Below, piece by piece: positions 19,417 to 28,749 of a DNA stretch of 64,000 nt. Under the pieces are notes generated by a model. That model saw nothing but the letters and a program-made list of their open reading frames with translations, was not told the DNA's origin and did not search any database. Every line of letters begins with the position of its first letter. The first letter of the stretch is position 1. The stretch lies in NCBI GenBank assembly GCA_000733915.1, contig JPOM01000001.1, forward strand, positions 2,108,001 through 2,172,000, given 5' to 3'. Source of the DNA: Caulobacteraceae bacterium PMMR1 (GTDB lineage Bacteria > Pseudomonadota > Alphaproteobacteria > Caulobacterales > Caulobacteraceae). Position numbers and translations under genes: made by a program.

Positions 19417-20214
19417 TCAGCGCATGGACAGCGAGGCGAAGCCGAGGTGGGTTCCCGCATCCACCAGCAGCGTCTCCCCGGTCACGTGGCGCGATGCGGG
19501 CGAGGCCAGGAACACCGCCGCGGCCGCGATGTCCTCCGCCTTGGACGCGACCTTCAGGGGGGTGGAGGCCGCCACGCCCTGCCGCAGGCGCTCCAGCGAG
19601 TTGGCGCTTGGCCCCTTCTCGAACCAGGGCGTGTCGATGAACCCCGGGCAGATCGCATTGACCCTGATCTTGGGCGCCAGCGACCGCGCCAGGGACAGGG
19701 TGAGAGTGTTCATCGCGCCCTTGGACGCCGCATAGGGCACCGACGAGCCGATGCCGGTGACGCCGGCGATGGACGAGGTCATGACGACCGCGCCCGGCCG
19801 CTCGCCCGCTTCCAGCAGGCTCCGCGCCGCCCGCACCATCTGGAAGGCGCCCACCACATTGACGCTGTAGAGCCGCAGAAAGTCCTCGCCTTGCACCGTG
19901 TCGAGGTCGGAGTGGTCCGGCGCGAACTTGGTCATGCCGGCGTTGTTGAACAGCGCGTCGATGCGCCCGAAGGGCGCGGCGGCCTCGGCGATGGCGCGAC
20001 AGGCGGCGTCTTCGGCGACGTCGCCTTGGGCCAGCACGGCCTGCGCGCCGGCGTCGCGCACCTGGGCGGCCGTGGCCTCAGCGCCCTCTCGGCTGGAGAC
20101 ATAGGCGATCACCACGGCGCGAGCGCCCCGCCGCGCGGTCTCCACCGCGATCGCCTGGCCAAGGCCGCTTGAGCCGCCGGTCACCACGACGACGAATCCG
20201 TCCAGGTCCTGCAT
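19417..20214 (-). CDS. short-chain dehydrogenase/reductase (SDR)
   Basis: A 265-residue protein from ATG 20214, chosen because GAGAGG precedes it; the longer upstream frame has no SDR character. The NAD(P)-binding motif is [16 protein letters not shown], the structural NNAG is in [10 protein letters not shown], and the catalytic Ser and Tyr-x-x-x-Lys are in MTSSIAGV and [18 protein letters not shown] and [13 protein letters not shown] complete the fold. Classical cytoplasmic oxidoreductase; substrate unknown. Divergent from queF with about 70 nt between starts. Confidence 0.9.
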   Translation of the reverse strand: MQDLDGFVVVVTGGSSGLGQAIAVETARRGARAVVIAYVSSREGAEATAAQVRDAGAQAVLAQGDVAEDAACRAIAEAAAPFGRIDALFNNAGMTKFAPDHSDLDTVQGEDFLRLYSVNVVGAFQMVRAARSLLEAGERPGAVVMTSSIAGVTGIGSSVPYAASKGAMNTLTLSLARSLAPKIRVNAICPGFIDTPWFEKGPSANSLERLRQGVAASTPLKVASKAEDIAAAAVFLASPASRHVTGETLLVDAGTHLGFASLSMR

Positions 20215-20284
20215 GGGGCCTCTCTCTCTCGACACGAGACGGCTAGCTATAGCGCGCCGGCGCCAATGCGCTATCTGGACCGGC

Positions 20285-20746
20285 ATGAGCACCGACGTTT
20301 CCGGCCTCACCCAACTCGGGCGCGAGAGCCGGCTGCCCGCCTCGCCCGCCGACGCCAGGCTGGAGCGCGTGCCAAACCCGCACGCGGGCACGCTCTACGC
20401 CGTCCGCTTCGCGGCGCCGGAGTTCACCTCGCTCTGCCCCCTGACCGGCCAGCCGGATTTCGCCCACCTGGTCATCGACTACGCCCCGGGCGAGTGGCTG
20501 GTGGAGAGCAAGTCGCTGAAGCTCTACCTCGGCGCCTTCCGCAACCACGGCGCCTTCCACGAGGACTGCACCGTGGAGATCGGCAAGACGCTTGCGCGCA
20601 CGATCGCGCCGGCGTGGCTGCGCATCGGGGGCTACTGGTATCCCCGCGGCGGCATCCCCATCGACGTCTTCTGGCAGACGGGACCAGCGCCGGACGGCCT
20701 GTGGCTGCCCGACCAGGGCGTTGCGCCCTATCGCGGCCGGGGCTGA
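20285..20746 (+). CDS. queF: NADPH-dependent 7-cyano-7-deazaguanine reductase
   Basis: A 153-residue type I QueF. It reduces preQ0 to preQ1 in queuosine tRNA biosynthesis. The nucleophilic Cys is in [13 protein letters not shown], the QueF signature [20 protein letters not shown] is intact, and the catalytic Asp lies in HEDCTVEIG. The C-terminus reads [19 protein letters not shown]. Start ATG 20285. No preQ1 riboswitch was recognised in the short leader. Confidence 0.95.
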   Translation: MSTDVSGLTQLGRESRLPASPADARLERVPNPHAGTLYAVRFAAPEFTSLCPLTGQPDFAHLVIDYAPGEWLVESKSLKLYLGAFRNHGAFHEDCTVEIGKTLARTIAPAWLRIGGYWYPRGGIPIDVFWQTGPAPDGLWLPDQGVAPYRGRG

Positions 20747-20775
20747 GTTTCGGCAGGCTGCCCTGGATTTGCCCG

Positions 20776-21431
20776 CGCGGATCCGCGTTTCAGGGCGACC
20801 CGAGTTCCTGGATCACCCGCATGTACGACGCCGAGAGTCCGCCCGCCGCCGTCCATGACGTGCGGGCCGCAACCCCAAGCTGGTGCAGCTCTGGGACGAC
20901 CTCTTCGCCCCGTGCGAGCGCACCGACCTGCGCCTGCTGCTCACACCCTTCGACACCTTCCGGACCTGGCTGAAGTGGGATCGGCATCCGTACAATGCGG
21001 CGCGGGGCGGCCCGCTGGATCGGCCCTCGCGCATGCTGCTCGATTCGGGCGCGCGGGCGGCGATCAAGGCGCGCCTCGGCTTCGCGGCCGAGCGGTGGGG
21101 CGGCTCAGGCGCGCTCTTCGCCCGGGATCTCTGGAACGAGATCCATCCAGGCCACGCTGAAGACACAGCCGATGTTTTCCCGGAGTTCATCGCGGACCTG
21201 TCGCAGCACGTGCGGGAGGTGGAGCAGCGCGTGCACGGCCGGTCGCACCTGCAGACCGTCTCGCTCTTCGGGCCCGAAATCGGATGGCGGCCGCACCTTG
21301 AGCTGAAGGCGCCGCTCCTGCGTCACCCCGACCTCGATGTCGCGACCCTGCACATCTACGAGCACGGCACGATCGACGATCCGCGCAACACCGTGGACCC
21401 GGCCCTGGCCATGGGGCGGATCACGCCCGGC
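20776..21431 (+). pseudogene. glycoside-hydrolase-like remnant, truncated at both ends
   Basis: A readable stretch of about 210 codons with the feel of a TIM-barrel glycosidase: LVQLWDDLFAPCERTDLRLL, TPFDTFRTWLKWDRHPYN, LDRPSRMLLDS, and the acid/base-like LWNEIHPGHAED. It has no usable start. The upstream part (SSWITRMYDAESPPAAVHDV) lies in another frame and joins after one added base near 20864-20866. The end runs straight into the convergent S46 peptidase stop (21433). Both ends are therefore missing. A GH5-like cellulase/mannanase relative is my best guess for the parent. Lies in the gap between queF and the peptidase gene. Confidence 0.55.
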
Positions 21432-21432
21432 C

Positions 21433-23496
21433 TCACTTGGAGGTCAGCTCCGCCACCAGGGCGCGGTTGCCCCAGACCTTGTCCAGCGCCTCGGTGATCG
21501 CGGCGGTGGACACCGCGACCGACCGATTCACCGCCGGGTCGAAGGCGTAGGCGCCGCCGAGGCTGTGGATGTTGCCGTCGAAGATGGCCCCGATCACCTG
21601 GCCCTGCGCATTGATCAGGGGCGAGCCGGAATTGCCGCCGATGATGTCGTTGTCGGTGGAGATGTCGAACACGGTGTTCGGATTGAGCTTCGATTGGGCG
21701 GCGACCCACTTGGGCGCGAGCTCGAACGGGTACTGGCCCGTGGCGCGCTCATAGAGCCCCTTGAAGTAGGTGAACGGCGGCGCCGTCTGGCCGCGATAGG
21801 TCCAGCCGGCGACCTTGCCGTAGCTGAGGCGCAGCGAGAAGGTCGCGTCCGGATAGGTGTTCGACCCGAAGACGGCGAAGCGCGCCTTGGCGATCCGCTG
21901 TTCTGCGCGCGAGGTGGGCCCCACGACGCGGGCCTCCCACTGACGGCGGATTTCGCGGGCCGCCGGGTCGGTGGCCAGCACGTAGCGGATCATGGGGTCG
22001 TCGGAGGCCTGCACCGCCTTCAACCCGCCCTCCCAGAGCTGGCGGCGCACGGCCGCGTCGCCCAGGCGCGAGGCCGCCAGCCGCTCGGACAGTTGCTCAG
22101 GCGAGTCCTTGCCCAGGAAGGTCCGCATCTCGGGGGCGTCGGCGGTCAGGTTCTCGCGCAGCTTTGTCAGCCAGAACTCCAGCTGCAGCTGTTCGAGGTC
22201 GCGGTAGACCGGCTTGTCGTCCAGCAGGTTTTTCTGGACCAGGGGCAGGCGGCTCTCGGCGAACTCCGGCAGGCGGTCGCCGGCGGGCTTGGCCCGCTCC
22301 ACCGCGCCGCGCACGATGGTGCGCGCGTACGAAAAGAGGCGCGATCCATAGCCGGCGCGGGACTCGGTGAAGGTGTAGGGCAGGTAGAGCGCGGCCTGAT
22401 CGGCCTGGGTCTTGGCCACCTCGGCCCAGGGGTCGCCGATCTCCGCCTTCAGGCGCGGATTGGCCAGGACGCGGGCGCGGAGCTGGGCGTCGGCCCGGCG
22501 CTTCGCTTCGATGAACGGCGGGTCGGCCAGAGTCTGCTCTTCGCCGTGCAGCGCCTTGAAGCTGTTCTCGATGCCGAACAGGCGCGTCTCCGCCGTGCGC
22601 CGGTGCTCAGGCGACTCCTCGCCGAAGCGGATCAGCCGCCCGCGCAGCTCGGAGTACTGGATCAGCGTCTCCGGCAGGCTCAGGTCGCGCAGGGTCTCGA
22701 GCTGGTCGGCGGTCAGTAGGCGGTCCGTGGAGCCCGGGTTGCCGGCCACAAACACCGGCTCGCCCGCCCGCGGCGGGGCGGGGTTCCAGACGAGGTGTTC
22801 CGGCGTGGCCACCGGCTTGCCGTTCTCGTAAAGACGCACGAACGAGAAATCGATGTCGTAGCGCGGGAAATTGAAGTTGTCCGGATCGCCGCCGAAGAAG
22901 GCCATCTGCTCTTCCGGCGCAAACACCAGGCGAACGTCGGAGTACTTGCGATAGGTGTAAAGCTTGTACTGACCGCCCTGGTACAGGTTGATCACCTGGC
23001 AGCGATACTGGGCTTCCTTGCCGGCGCAGGCGCTCTTCTCGATCTCGGAGGCGACGGCGTCGGTCGCCTTGACGAAATCGAGGCCGGTCTTGCCCGCCCC
23101 CGCCGCCAGGACCTTGGGCGTGACGTCGCTGATCGAGGTCAGGATTTCCGCCTGCATGCCGGGACACAGGCGCTCCTCCTCCCGCCGGGCGGCGGAGAAG
23201 CCGTCCTTGATGTAGTCGGTCTGGGCGGTGGACAGGTCCTGAGCGCAGTCGCGCACGCAATGGTGGTTGGTCAGCACCAGCCCCTCGCCGGTCACCACCG
23301 AGGCGGAGCAGCCCGTCGACAGGCGCACCGCGGCGCCGCGCACGTGGTCGAGCCAGGCCTGGTCGATATGCGTCCCGAGGGTGCGATTGACCTTGGCGAT
23401 CGGGAAGTTGTCGAAGGTCCACATGCCCTCGTCGGCATGGGCGGTCGTGGCCAGACCGAGGGCGAAGACGCTGGCGGCGGCGAGCAGGTGGCGCAT
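21433..23496 (-). CDS. S46 family dipeptidyl-peptidase (DPP7/DPP11 type)
   Basis: A 687-residue periplasmic serine peptidase with a clear signal peptide (MRHLLAAASVFALGLATTAHA). The catalytic triad is visible: His in LVLTNHHCVRD, Asp in FPRYDIDFSFV and Ser in NDIIGGNSGSPLINAQGQ. The chymotrypsin-like halves are separated by a long helical domain as in DPP7/DPP11. The S1-pocket neighbourhood reads FDGNIHSLGGAYAFD; presence of Gly there instead of Arg suggests hydrophobic (DPP7-like) and not acidic P1 preference, which is an inference. Single gene, convergent with the glycosidase remnant. Confidence 0.93.
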   Translation of the reverse strand: MRHLLAAASVFALGLATTAHADEGMWTFDNFPIAKVNRTLGTHIDQAWLDHVRGAAVRLSTGCSASVVTGEGLVLTNHHCVRDCAQDLSTAQTDYIKDGFSAARREEERLCPGMQAEILTSISDVTPKVLAAGAGKTGLDFVKATDAVASEIEKSACAGKEAQYRCQVINLYQGGQYKLYTYRKYSDVRLVFAPEEQMAFFGGDPDNFNFPRYDIDFSFVRLYENGKPVATPEHLVWNPAPPRAGEPVFVAGNPGSTDRLLTADQLETLRDLSLPETLIQYSELRGRLIRFGEESPEHRRTAETRLFGIENSFKALHGEEQTLADPPFIEAKRRADAQLRARVLANPRLKAEIGDPWAEVAKTQADQAALYLPYTFTESRAGYGSRLFSYARTIVRGAVERAKPAGDRLPEFAESRLPLVQKNLLDDKPVYRDLEQLQLEFWLTKLRENLTADAPEMRTFLGKDSPEQLSERLAASRLGDAAVRRQLWEGGLKAVQASDDPMIRYVLATDPAAREIRRQWEARVVGPTSRAEQRIAKARFAVFGSNTYPDATFSLRLSYGKVAGWTYRGQTAPPFTYFKGLYERATGQYPFELAPKWVAAQSKLNPNTVFDISTDNDIIGGNSGSPLINAQGQVIGAIFDGNIHSLGGAYAFDPAVNRSVAVSTAAITEALDKVWGNRALVAELTSK

Positions 23497-23554
23497 GGTT
23501 CTTGTGGTCCGTTCCCTATGGCGTCGCTGTCATAAGGCGGCGGTCGGCGGGTGG

Positions 23555-24240
23555 CTAGAGCGCCGCCTTCAGGGTCGCACGCACCAGCGCGGCGGTGGAG
23601 CTGAACAGGGGCGCGGCCAGGTCTGCGTCCTTCAGCACCAGCGGAACCTCCGTGCACCCCGCAACAACGCCTCGGGCGCCCCTCCCCAAGAGCTGCTCGC
23701 CGATCCCGCGCACCTCGGCGCGGACCTCTTTCCCGAGATCGCCGGCCTTGATGCGGTAGAGCGCGGCCATGAAGCGCGCCTGGGCGTCCGGCTCGGGCAG
23801 GAGGGGCGTGAACCCGGCCCGGGTCAGGGCGGACTGGTAGAGATCCTCCGCCAGGCAGCCGTCCGCAGCGATGATCCCGACCGGCGCGCCGGGGGGCAGA
23901 CGCGCGGCGATCTCCATCACCGTCGCCTCGATCATGCTGAGGAACGGCACGTCCACCGCGCCCTGGATGTCTGCGCGATAGGCGTGGGCGGCGTTGCAGG
24001 GCATGACCAGCAGCTCCGCCCCCTGGCGCTGGAGCCCCCGCGCCATCTCAGCCAGCACCGCGCCGGGCCGCTCGCCCGCCCCGCGGCGGCGGCGTTGCGG
24101 TCGGGCACCCGCGGGTTGCAGTCGACCAGCAGGCGCAGGTGGTCCTGCTCGCGCCGGGCGGGCGTCGCGGCGAGCAGCGCGCCCAGGAAGTCGACCGTCG
24201 CAGCCGGGCCCATGCCGCCCAGGACGCCCACCGTCTTCAC
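23555..24240 (-). CDS. aspartate/glutamate racemase family protein (frameshifted as given)
   Basis: The N-terminal part starts at GTG 24240 (GTGA overlap with the upstream gene) and reads KTVGVLGGMGPAATVDFLG, LVDCNPRVPDRN. The remainder is in another frame: GAELLVMPCNAAHAYRADI (first catalytic Cys) and VVAGCTEVPLVL (second Cys). Adding one base in the run at 24079-24082 joins them through GERPGAVLAEMARG and gives about 228 residues, normal for the family. It interconverts L- and D-amino acids, probably aspartate. Translationally coupled to the D-cysteine desulfhydrase-like gene, which suggests a D-amino-acid theme. Confidence 0.85.
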
Positions 24241-25244
24241 GCCGCGCCCCCGGCCCGAAGCACGCCCTCGTAGGCGAACAGCGCCGGCCACCCGCCCGTG
24301 TGCAGGAAGACGACCCGCTCGCCGGACGCGATCTCGCCGGAGCGCGCCATGCCGATCAGCCCCGCCATGGCCTTGCCGGTGTAGACGGGATCGAGCAGCA
24401 CGCCTTCGAGCGCAGCCAGCATCCGCACCGCCTCCACCATGCTGTCCGTCGGGATGGAATAGCCGCCGCCGACCCACTCGTCGCGGCAGACCACGGCGTC
24501 GCGCGGCGGAGGCGGGGCGCCCAGCAGGGCCGCGGTCTCCACGGCCAGCCTGTGGACATTGCCCTCCTGCTCCGCGCGAGGCCGGCGGACGTTGACGCCG
24601 GTGACGGGGAGGCCGGCGCTCAGCGCCTGCAGCCCGGCCAGCACGCCCGCATGGGTGCCGGCGCTGCCGCTTGCGACCACCACGCGGCTGAAGGCTGCGC
24701 CCTGCTCGAAGCTCTGGGCCATCAGCTCCTGGGCGCAGGCCGCATAGCCCAGCGCGCCCAGCGCATTGGACCCGCCCCCGGGGATGACGTAGGCGCGCCG
24801 CCCCTCCGCCGCGACCTCTGCGGCCATGGCCTGCATCTCGGCCCCGAGGTCCGCGCCGAGGGGCGCGACGCGCACCTGCTCCACGCCTAAGAGGTCGAAG
24901 AGGAAGTTGTTGCCGCTCGCCTGCGGATCGTAGGTCCCCGGCACCCGCTCCTCGATCAGCAGCCGGCAGGCCAGACCCTCGCGCACGGCGGCGGCCAGGG
25001 TCAGGCGGCAATGGTTCGACTGCGGCGCGCCGACCGTGATCAGGGTGTCCGCGCCTTGCGCCAGGGCGTCGGCGACCAGGAACTCCAGCTTGCGGGTCTT
25101 GTTGCCGCCGCCCGTGAGCCCGGTAAGGTCGTCGCGCTTGATCCAGATCTCAGGCCCGCCCAGGGCGGCGCTCAGGCGCGGCAGGGGCTGGAGCGGGGTG
25201 GGCGCGGGGGTGTAGCGGCGGCGGGGAAAGCGGGCGAGGTTCAT
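24237..25244 (-). CDS. dcyD: D-cysteine desulfhydrase / ACC-deaminase-like PLP enzyme
   Basis: A 335-residue fold-type II PLP enzyme from ATG 25244 (MNLARFPRRRYTPAPTPL). The PLP lysine lies in LTGGGNKTRKLEFL. Other family segments are TVGAPQSNHCRLTLAAAVREG, GGSNALGALGYAACA, VVASGSAGTHAGVLAGL and VLLDPVYTGKAMAGLIG. DcyD-type enzymes convert D-cysteine to pyruvate, ammonia and sulfide. The ACC-deaminase alternative cannot be excluded by eye, but the overall sequence is closer to DcyD. In operon with the racemase. Confidence 0.85.
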   Translation of the reverse strand: MNLARFPRRRYTPAPTPLQPLPRLSAALGGPEIWIKRDDLTGLTGGGNKTRKLEFLVADALAQGADTLITVGAPQSNHCRLTLAAAVREGLACRLLIEERVPGTYDPQASGNNFLFDLLGVEQVRVAPLGADLGAEMQAMAAEVAAEGRRAYVIPGGGSNALGALGYAACAQELMAQSFEQGAAFSRVVVASGSAGTHAGVLAGLQALSAGLPVTGVNVRRPRAEQEGNVHRLAVETAALLGAPPPPRDAVVCRDEWVGGGYSIPTDSMVEAVRMLAALEGVLLDPVYTGKAMAGLIGMARSGEIASGERVVFLHTGGWPALFAYEGVLRAGGAA

Positions 25245-25307
25245 TTGCGCGGAGCGGCCTGCGAAGGTTAGGCGTGAGCCGATACCGCCGCCGGAGCCCG
25301 CTTGCCA

Positions 25308-26069
25308 ATGACCGACCTCACCGGACGCACCGTCCTGATCACCGGCGCCTCCTCGGGCCTGGGCCGCCACTTCGCCGAGGTCTGCTCAGCCGCGGGCGCG
25401 GCGGTGGCCCTGGCGGCGCGGCGCACCGACCGGTTGCAGGCGGCGGCGGAGGCGATCGGCCGGCGGGGCGGGCGCGCCTGCGCCGTGCCGCTGGATGTGG
25501 CGGACGAGGCCTCGACGCTCGCCGCCTACGACGCCGCCGAGGCCGCCCTTGGCCCGATCGACACCGTCATCGCCAACGCCGGCATGAACCTGGAGGGCCT
25601 GGCGACGGACCTGCCGGTGGAGGACTTCCGGCGCATCCTGGACGTGAACGTGACCGGCGTCTTCCTGACCGCGCGGGAGGGGGCGCGGCGCATGATCGCC
25701 CACGGCGCGCGGGAGAGCGGGCGGGGGCGGGTGCTGCTGATCGCCTCCATCGGGGCGCACACGGTGCTGCCGGGCGTGGCCGCCTATTGCGCGTCCAAGG
25801 CCGCGGTCGCCATGCTGGGCAAGAGCCTGGCGCGGGAGTGGGCGAACCGGGGCGTCAACGTCAACGTCCTCTGCCCGGGCTATATCGAGACCGACATCAA
25901 CGCCGACTGGTTCGCCTCGGAGGGCGGCCAGCGCCAGATCGCCCGCTTCCCCCGCCGCCGGCTGATGGCGGACAGCGACCTCGACGGCCTGGTCCTGCAC
26001 CTCTGCTCCGACGCCTCGCGCGGGATCACCGGCAGCGTGTTCACCGCCGACGACGGCCAGAGCCTCTAG
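25308..26069 (+). CDS. short-chain dehydrogenase/reductase (SDR)
   Basis: A 253-residue classical SDR from ATG 25308. Cofactor motif TVLITGASSGLGRHFAE, NAG in VIANAGMNLEG, and catalytic Ser and Tyr-x-x-x-Lys in LIASIGAHTV and AAYCASKAAVAML. CPGYIETDIN and ITGSVFTADDGQSL complete the family pattern. Divergent from dcyD with 63 nt between starts. Substrate unknown; the substrate loop DINADWFASEGGQRQIARFP resembles beta-oxidation-associated or PHB-type SDRs only loosely. Confidence 0.9.
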   Translation: MTDLTGRTVLITGASSGLGRHFAEVCSAAGAAVALAARRTDRLQAAAEAIGRRGGRACAVPLDVADEASTLAAYDAAEAALGPIDTVIANAGMNLEGLATDLPVEDFRRILDVNVTGVFLTAREGARRMIAHGARESGRGRVLLIASIGAHTVLPGVAAYCASKAAVAMLGKSLAREWANRGVNVNVLCPGYIETDINADWFASEGGQRQIARFPRRRLMADSDLDGLVLHLCSDASRGITGSVFTADDGQSL

Positions 26070-26275
26070 CCCTATCGCAACCCGAGATGTTGCGTGTCGG
26101 TCACAGACGGTTGCGATCGCGATTTCGCTTGCCGATTTTGCTCGCGCGTGGCATTTTGACCACGCTTTGGATCGGGTCTCGCCCGATCCGGCCCGTGCCG
26201 GACTCATCCCCTCCCGGCCTCGGCTGCAAGCCCATGGAGCCCGGTCGCACCCCCCTCGCGGCCGGGCTCTTTTTT
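26070..26275 (+). ncRNA. candidate structured small RNA or long structured 3' UTR
   Basis: A non-coding 200-nt stretch after the SDR stop contains three consecutive hairpins: 26146-26151 with 26160-26165 (GCGTGG/CCACGC), 26169-26176 with 26182-26189 (GGATCGGG/CCCGATCC), and the intrinsic terminator at 26238-26275. No ORF is convincing. No strong promoter was found inside, so it may be a 3' UTR and not an independent RNA. Confidence 0.3.
26238..26275 (+). terminator. intrinsic terminator
   Basis: An 11-bp stem (AGCCCGGTCGC with GCGGCCGGGCT, one wobble pair) and a short C-rich loop, followed by CTCTTTTTT. It lies 43 nt before the xth start and ends the SDR transcript or a small RNA. Confidence 0.85.
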
Positions 26276-26317
26276 GTCCGCTTCACCCGTCCGCACGGTG
26301 CGGGTTAAGAGCGGGCC

Positions 26318-27124
26318 ATGCGTCTTCGCGTCTGCACCTGGAACGTCAACTCCGTCCGTCTGCGCGCCGAGCAGGTGGCGCGCTTCGTCGCCGAGCAGGC
26401 GCCGGACGTGCTCTGCCTGCAGGAGACCAAGTGCCGGGAGGGCGAGTTCCCGCGCGAGGCCTTCGCCGCGATGGGCCTGCCGCACCTGGCGATCCGGGGG
26501 CAGAAGGGCTGGCACGGCGTGGCCATCGCCTCCCGCCTGCCCTTCGAGCCGGCGCCGGAGCTTCACGTCTGCCGCGAAGGGCACGCCCGCCACGTCGGGA
26601 TCTCGGTGCAAGGCGTGGAAATCCACAACTTCTATGTCCCCGCAGGCGGCGACACCCCGGACCGCGCGGCGAACCCGAAGTTCGACCACAAGCTCGACTT
26701 CTTCGAGCGCCTGACCGCGCGCATGGCGGCGCGGGATCCCAAGGCGCCGATCCTGATCGCCGGCGACCTGAACGTCGCGCCCGGCGAGCACGACGTCTGG
26801 AACCACCGCTACATGTCCAGGATCGTCAGCCACACGCCGGTGGAGATTCAGGCCATGGCGCGGCTCAAGGACGCGCTGGGCTTCGTGGACCTGGTGCGCG
26901 CCGCCGTGCCGGACCCGGAGAAGCTGTTCAGCTGGTGGAGCTATCGCGCCGCGGACTTTCGGGCGTCCAACCGCGGCCTGCGGCTGGATCACCTGTGGGC
27001 CTCGCCGGGGCTGGAGATCGCCGCCCGGCGGCAGGGCGCGGTCATGGCGCGCATCCATGACCCGGTCCGCGCCTGGGAGAGGCCCTCCGATCACGCGCCG
27101 GTCACTGCGGACCTGGTCTTGTGA
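26318..27124 (+). CDS. xth: exodeoxyribonuclease III
   Basis: A 268-residue AP endonuclease / 3'-5' exonuclease of the base-excision repair pathway. Active-site segments are LRVCTWNVNSVRLR (Asn), LCLQETKCREGEFP (metal Glu), HNFYVPAGGD (Tyr), ILIAGDLNVAPGEHDVWNH (Asp and Asn), and C-terminal LRLDHLWASPG and RPSDHAPVTADL (Asp-His). Length is normal. The stop overlaps the GTG of the P1-family peptidase gene. Confidence 0.95.
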   Translation: MRLRVCTWNVNSVRLRAEQVARFVAEQAPDVLCLQETKCREGEFPREAFAAMGLPHLAIRGQKGWHGVAIASRLPFEPAPELHVCREGHARHVGISVQGVEIHNFYVPAGGDTPDRAANPKFDHKLDFFERLTARMAARDPKAPILIAGDLNVAPGEHDVWNHRYMSRIVSHTPVEIQAMARLKDALGFVDLVRAAVPDPEKLFSWWSYRAADFRASNRGLRLDHLWASPGLEIAARRQGAVMARIHDPVRAWERPSDHAPVTADLVL

Positions 27125-28142
27125 GCTCGCCCCTCCGCCCCGGCCCGCGCAACCTGATCACCGATGTGGCGGGGATCGCCGTCGGCCAGGCGCAGGACGC
27201 GCGCATCCGCACCGGCGTCACCGTCGTGCTGGCCGAGACCCCCGCGGTCGCGGCGGTGGACGTCCGCGGCGGCGCCCCCGGCACGCGGGAGACCGATCTC
27301 TTGGCCGCCGACGCGCTGGTCGAGGCGGTGGACGCCGTCGTTCTTTCGGGGGCTCGGTGCACGGACTGGCGGCGGCCGACAGCGTCGTAGCAGCGCTCGC
27401 CGCCCAAGGCCGAGGCGTCGCGTTCCGCAACGCCGAGCATACCGCGCCCATCGTGCCGGCCGCCATCCTGTTCGACCTCGCCAATGGCGGCGACAAGAGC
27501 TGGGGCGCCCGCTCGCCCTATCCGCAGCTCGGAGCCGCGGCGCTGGCGGACGCGGGCAAGGCCTTTGCGCTCGGCCGGGCCGGCGCGGGCGCAGGCGCCA
27601 TGGCGGGGACGCTGCAGGGGGGCGCGGGCTCGGCCAGCCTGCACGATCCGGCGCTCGGCACGGTGGGCGCCCTGGCCTGCGTCAACAGCTTCGGCTCGGT
27701 CACCCTGCCCGGCCAGCGCGCTTTCTGGGCCTGGCCGTTCGAGATCGGCGAGGAGTTCGGCGCGCTCGCCCCCGACCCGTCCCGGCGCGCGCCGGCGCAC
27801 GACTTCGGGCGCGCCAAGGCCGATTCCGCCCCGCGCGAGAACACCTGCATCGCCGTGGTCGCCACCGACGTCGCCCTCAGCCCCGCCCAGGCGCGGCGGC
27901 TGGCGGTGATGGCGCAGGACGGCCTCGCCCGCGCGATCCGTCCGGTGCACACCCTGTTCGACGGCGACGTGGTCTTCGCCCTGGCCACCGGCCGCCGCCC
28001 GCTGGCGGAGCCCTGGGCCTTCAGCCTCAGCGTGCTGGGCGAGCACGCCGCCGCCTGCCTGGCGCGCGCGGTCGCGCGGGGCGTGCATGCGGCCGAGGCG
28101 TGGCCGGGCGGCCCCCCGGCCTGGCGCGACCTTTCGGACTGA
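27121..28142 (+). CDS. P1 family peptidase, DmpA/BapA-type Ntn hydrolase (frameshifted as given)
   Basis: The N-terminal part starts at GTG 27121 (NLITDVAGIAVGQAQDARIR, TGVTVVLAE, VDVRGGAPGTRETDLL). It ends early in an off-frame tail; adding one G in the five-G run 27348-27352 continues as VVLSGGSVHGLAAADSVVAAL. The rest includes PAAILFDLANGGDK, ALACVNSFGSVTLPGQRAFW and the self-processing Ser region APRENTCIAVVATDVALS. About 340 residues, normal for aminopeptidases that mature by autoproteolysis. Translationally coupled to xth. Confidence 0.85.
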
Positions 28143-28212
28143 GCCCTGCCGGGCGGCACAAACCCGGCGTTGGGCGGTTCATGCGGGCGTCTCACCAGAG
28201 GAGAACCCGACG

Positions 28213-28656
28213 ATGAGCCTGTTCGGCCAGATCATGTCCAAGATTTTCCACCACCCGGCGGCCCAGGGGGCGGCTCCGGCGTCCGCTTCGGCCCCCGCTA
28301 CGGCCGCCGCCCCGCCGCAAGCCCAGGCCCAAGCTCAGCCCGCAGCCGCGCCGCCGTCCCAGCTCCAGCCTGACCATAGCGCGCCTGACCAGAGCGTCGA
28401 TGTCGGCGCGGTGCTGCAGGCGATGGCGCAGGACGCGCCGGACGGCGGGGGCAACTACCAGAGCTCCATCGTGGACCTGCTGAAGCTGCTGGGCCTGGAC
28501 TCCAGCCTGCAGCCCAGGAAGTCGCTGGCCGACGAGCTCGGCGTGCACGTCGCCGCCGACGGCAGTGCGGAGGAGAACATCGCCCTGCATCGCGCCGTCA
28601 TGCAGAAGCTGCAGGAGAACGGCGGCCGCGTGCCCGACGCGCTCAAGGCCGCCTGA
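28213..28656 (+). CDS. DUF3597 domain protein
   Basis: A 147-residue protein from ATG 28213 with MSLFGQIMSKIFHH at the N-terminus, a low-complexity Ala/Pro/Gln linker (about 17-57) and a compact C-terminal domain: VDVGAVLQAMAQ, SSIVDLLKLLGLDSSLQPRK, LADELGV and MQKLQENGGRVPDALK. This layout is that of DUF3597 proteins, which look LysM-free and possibly oligomeric; the function is unknown. Stand-alone gene with a terminator after it. Confidence 0.85.
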   Translation: MSLFGQIMSKIFHHPAAQGAAPASASAPATAAAPPQAQAQAQPAAAPPSQLQPDHSAPDQSVDVGAVLQAMAQDAPDGGGNYQSSIVDLLKLLGLDSSLQPRKSLADELGVHVAADGSAEENIALHRAVMQKLQENGGRVPDALKAA

Positions 28657-28671
28657 CGCCGCAAACGAAGC

Positions 28672-28708
28672 GAGCGCCGCGGTCGCCCGCGGCGCTCTCC
28701 CCGTTTTT
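28672..28708. terminator. probable intrinsic terminator between convergent genes
   Basis: An 11-bp perfect stem GAGCGCCGCGG / CCGCGGCGCTC with loop TCGC, then TCCCCG and TTTTT. The U tract starts six nt after the stem, so efficiency is uncertain. It sits between DUF3597 and the TonB receptor stop. Confidence 0.6.
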
Positions 28709-28749
28709 GGCCTGGCCCGGAGCGGGCGCGAGCCCGCCCCGTCCCAGGA

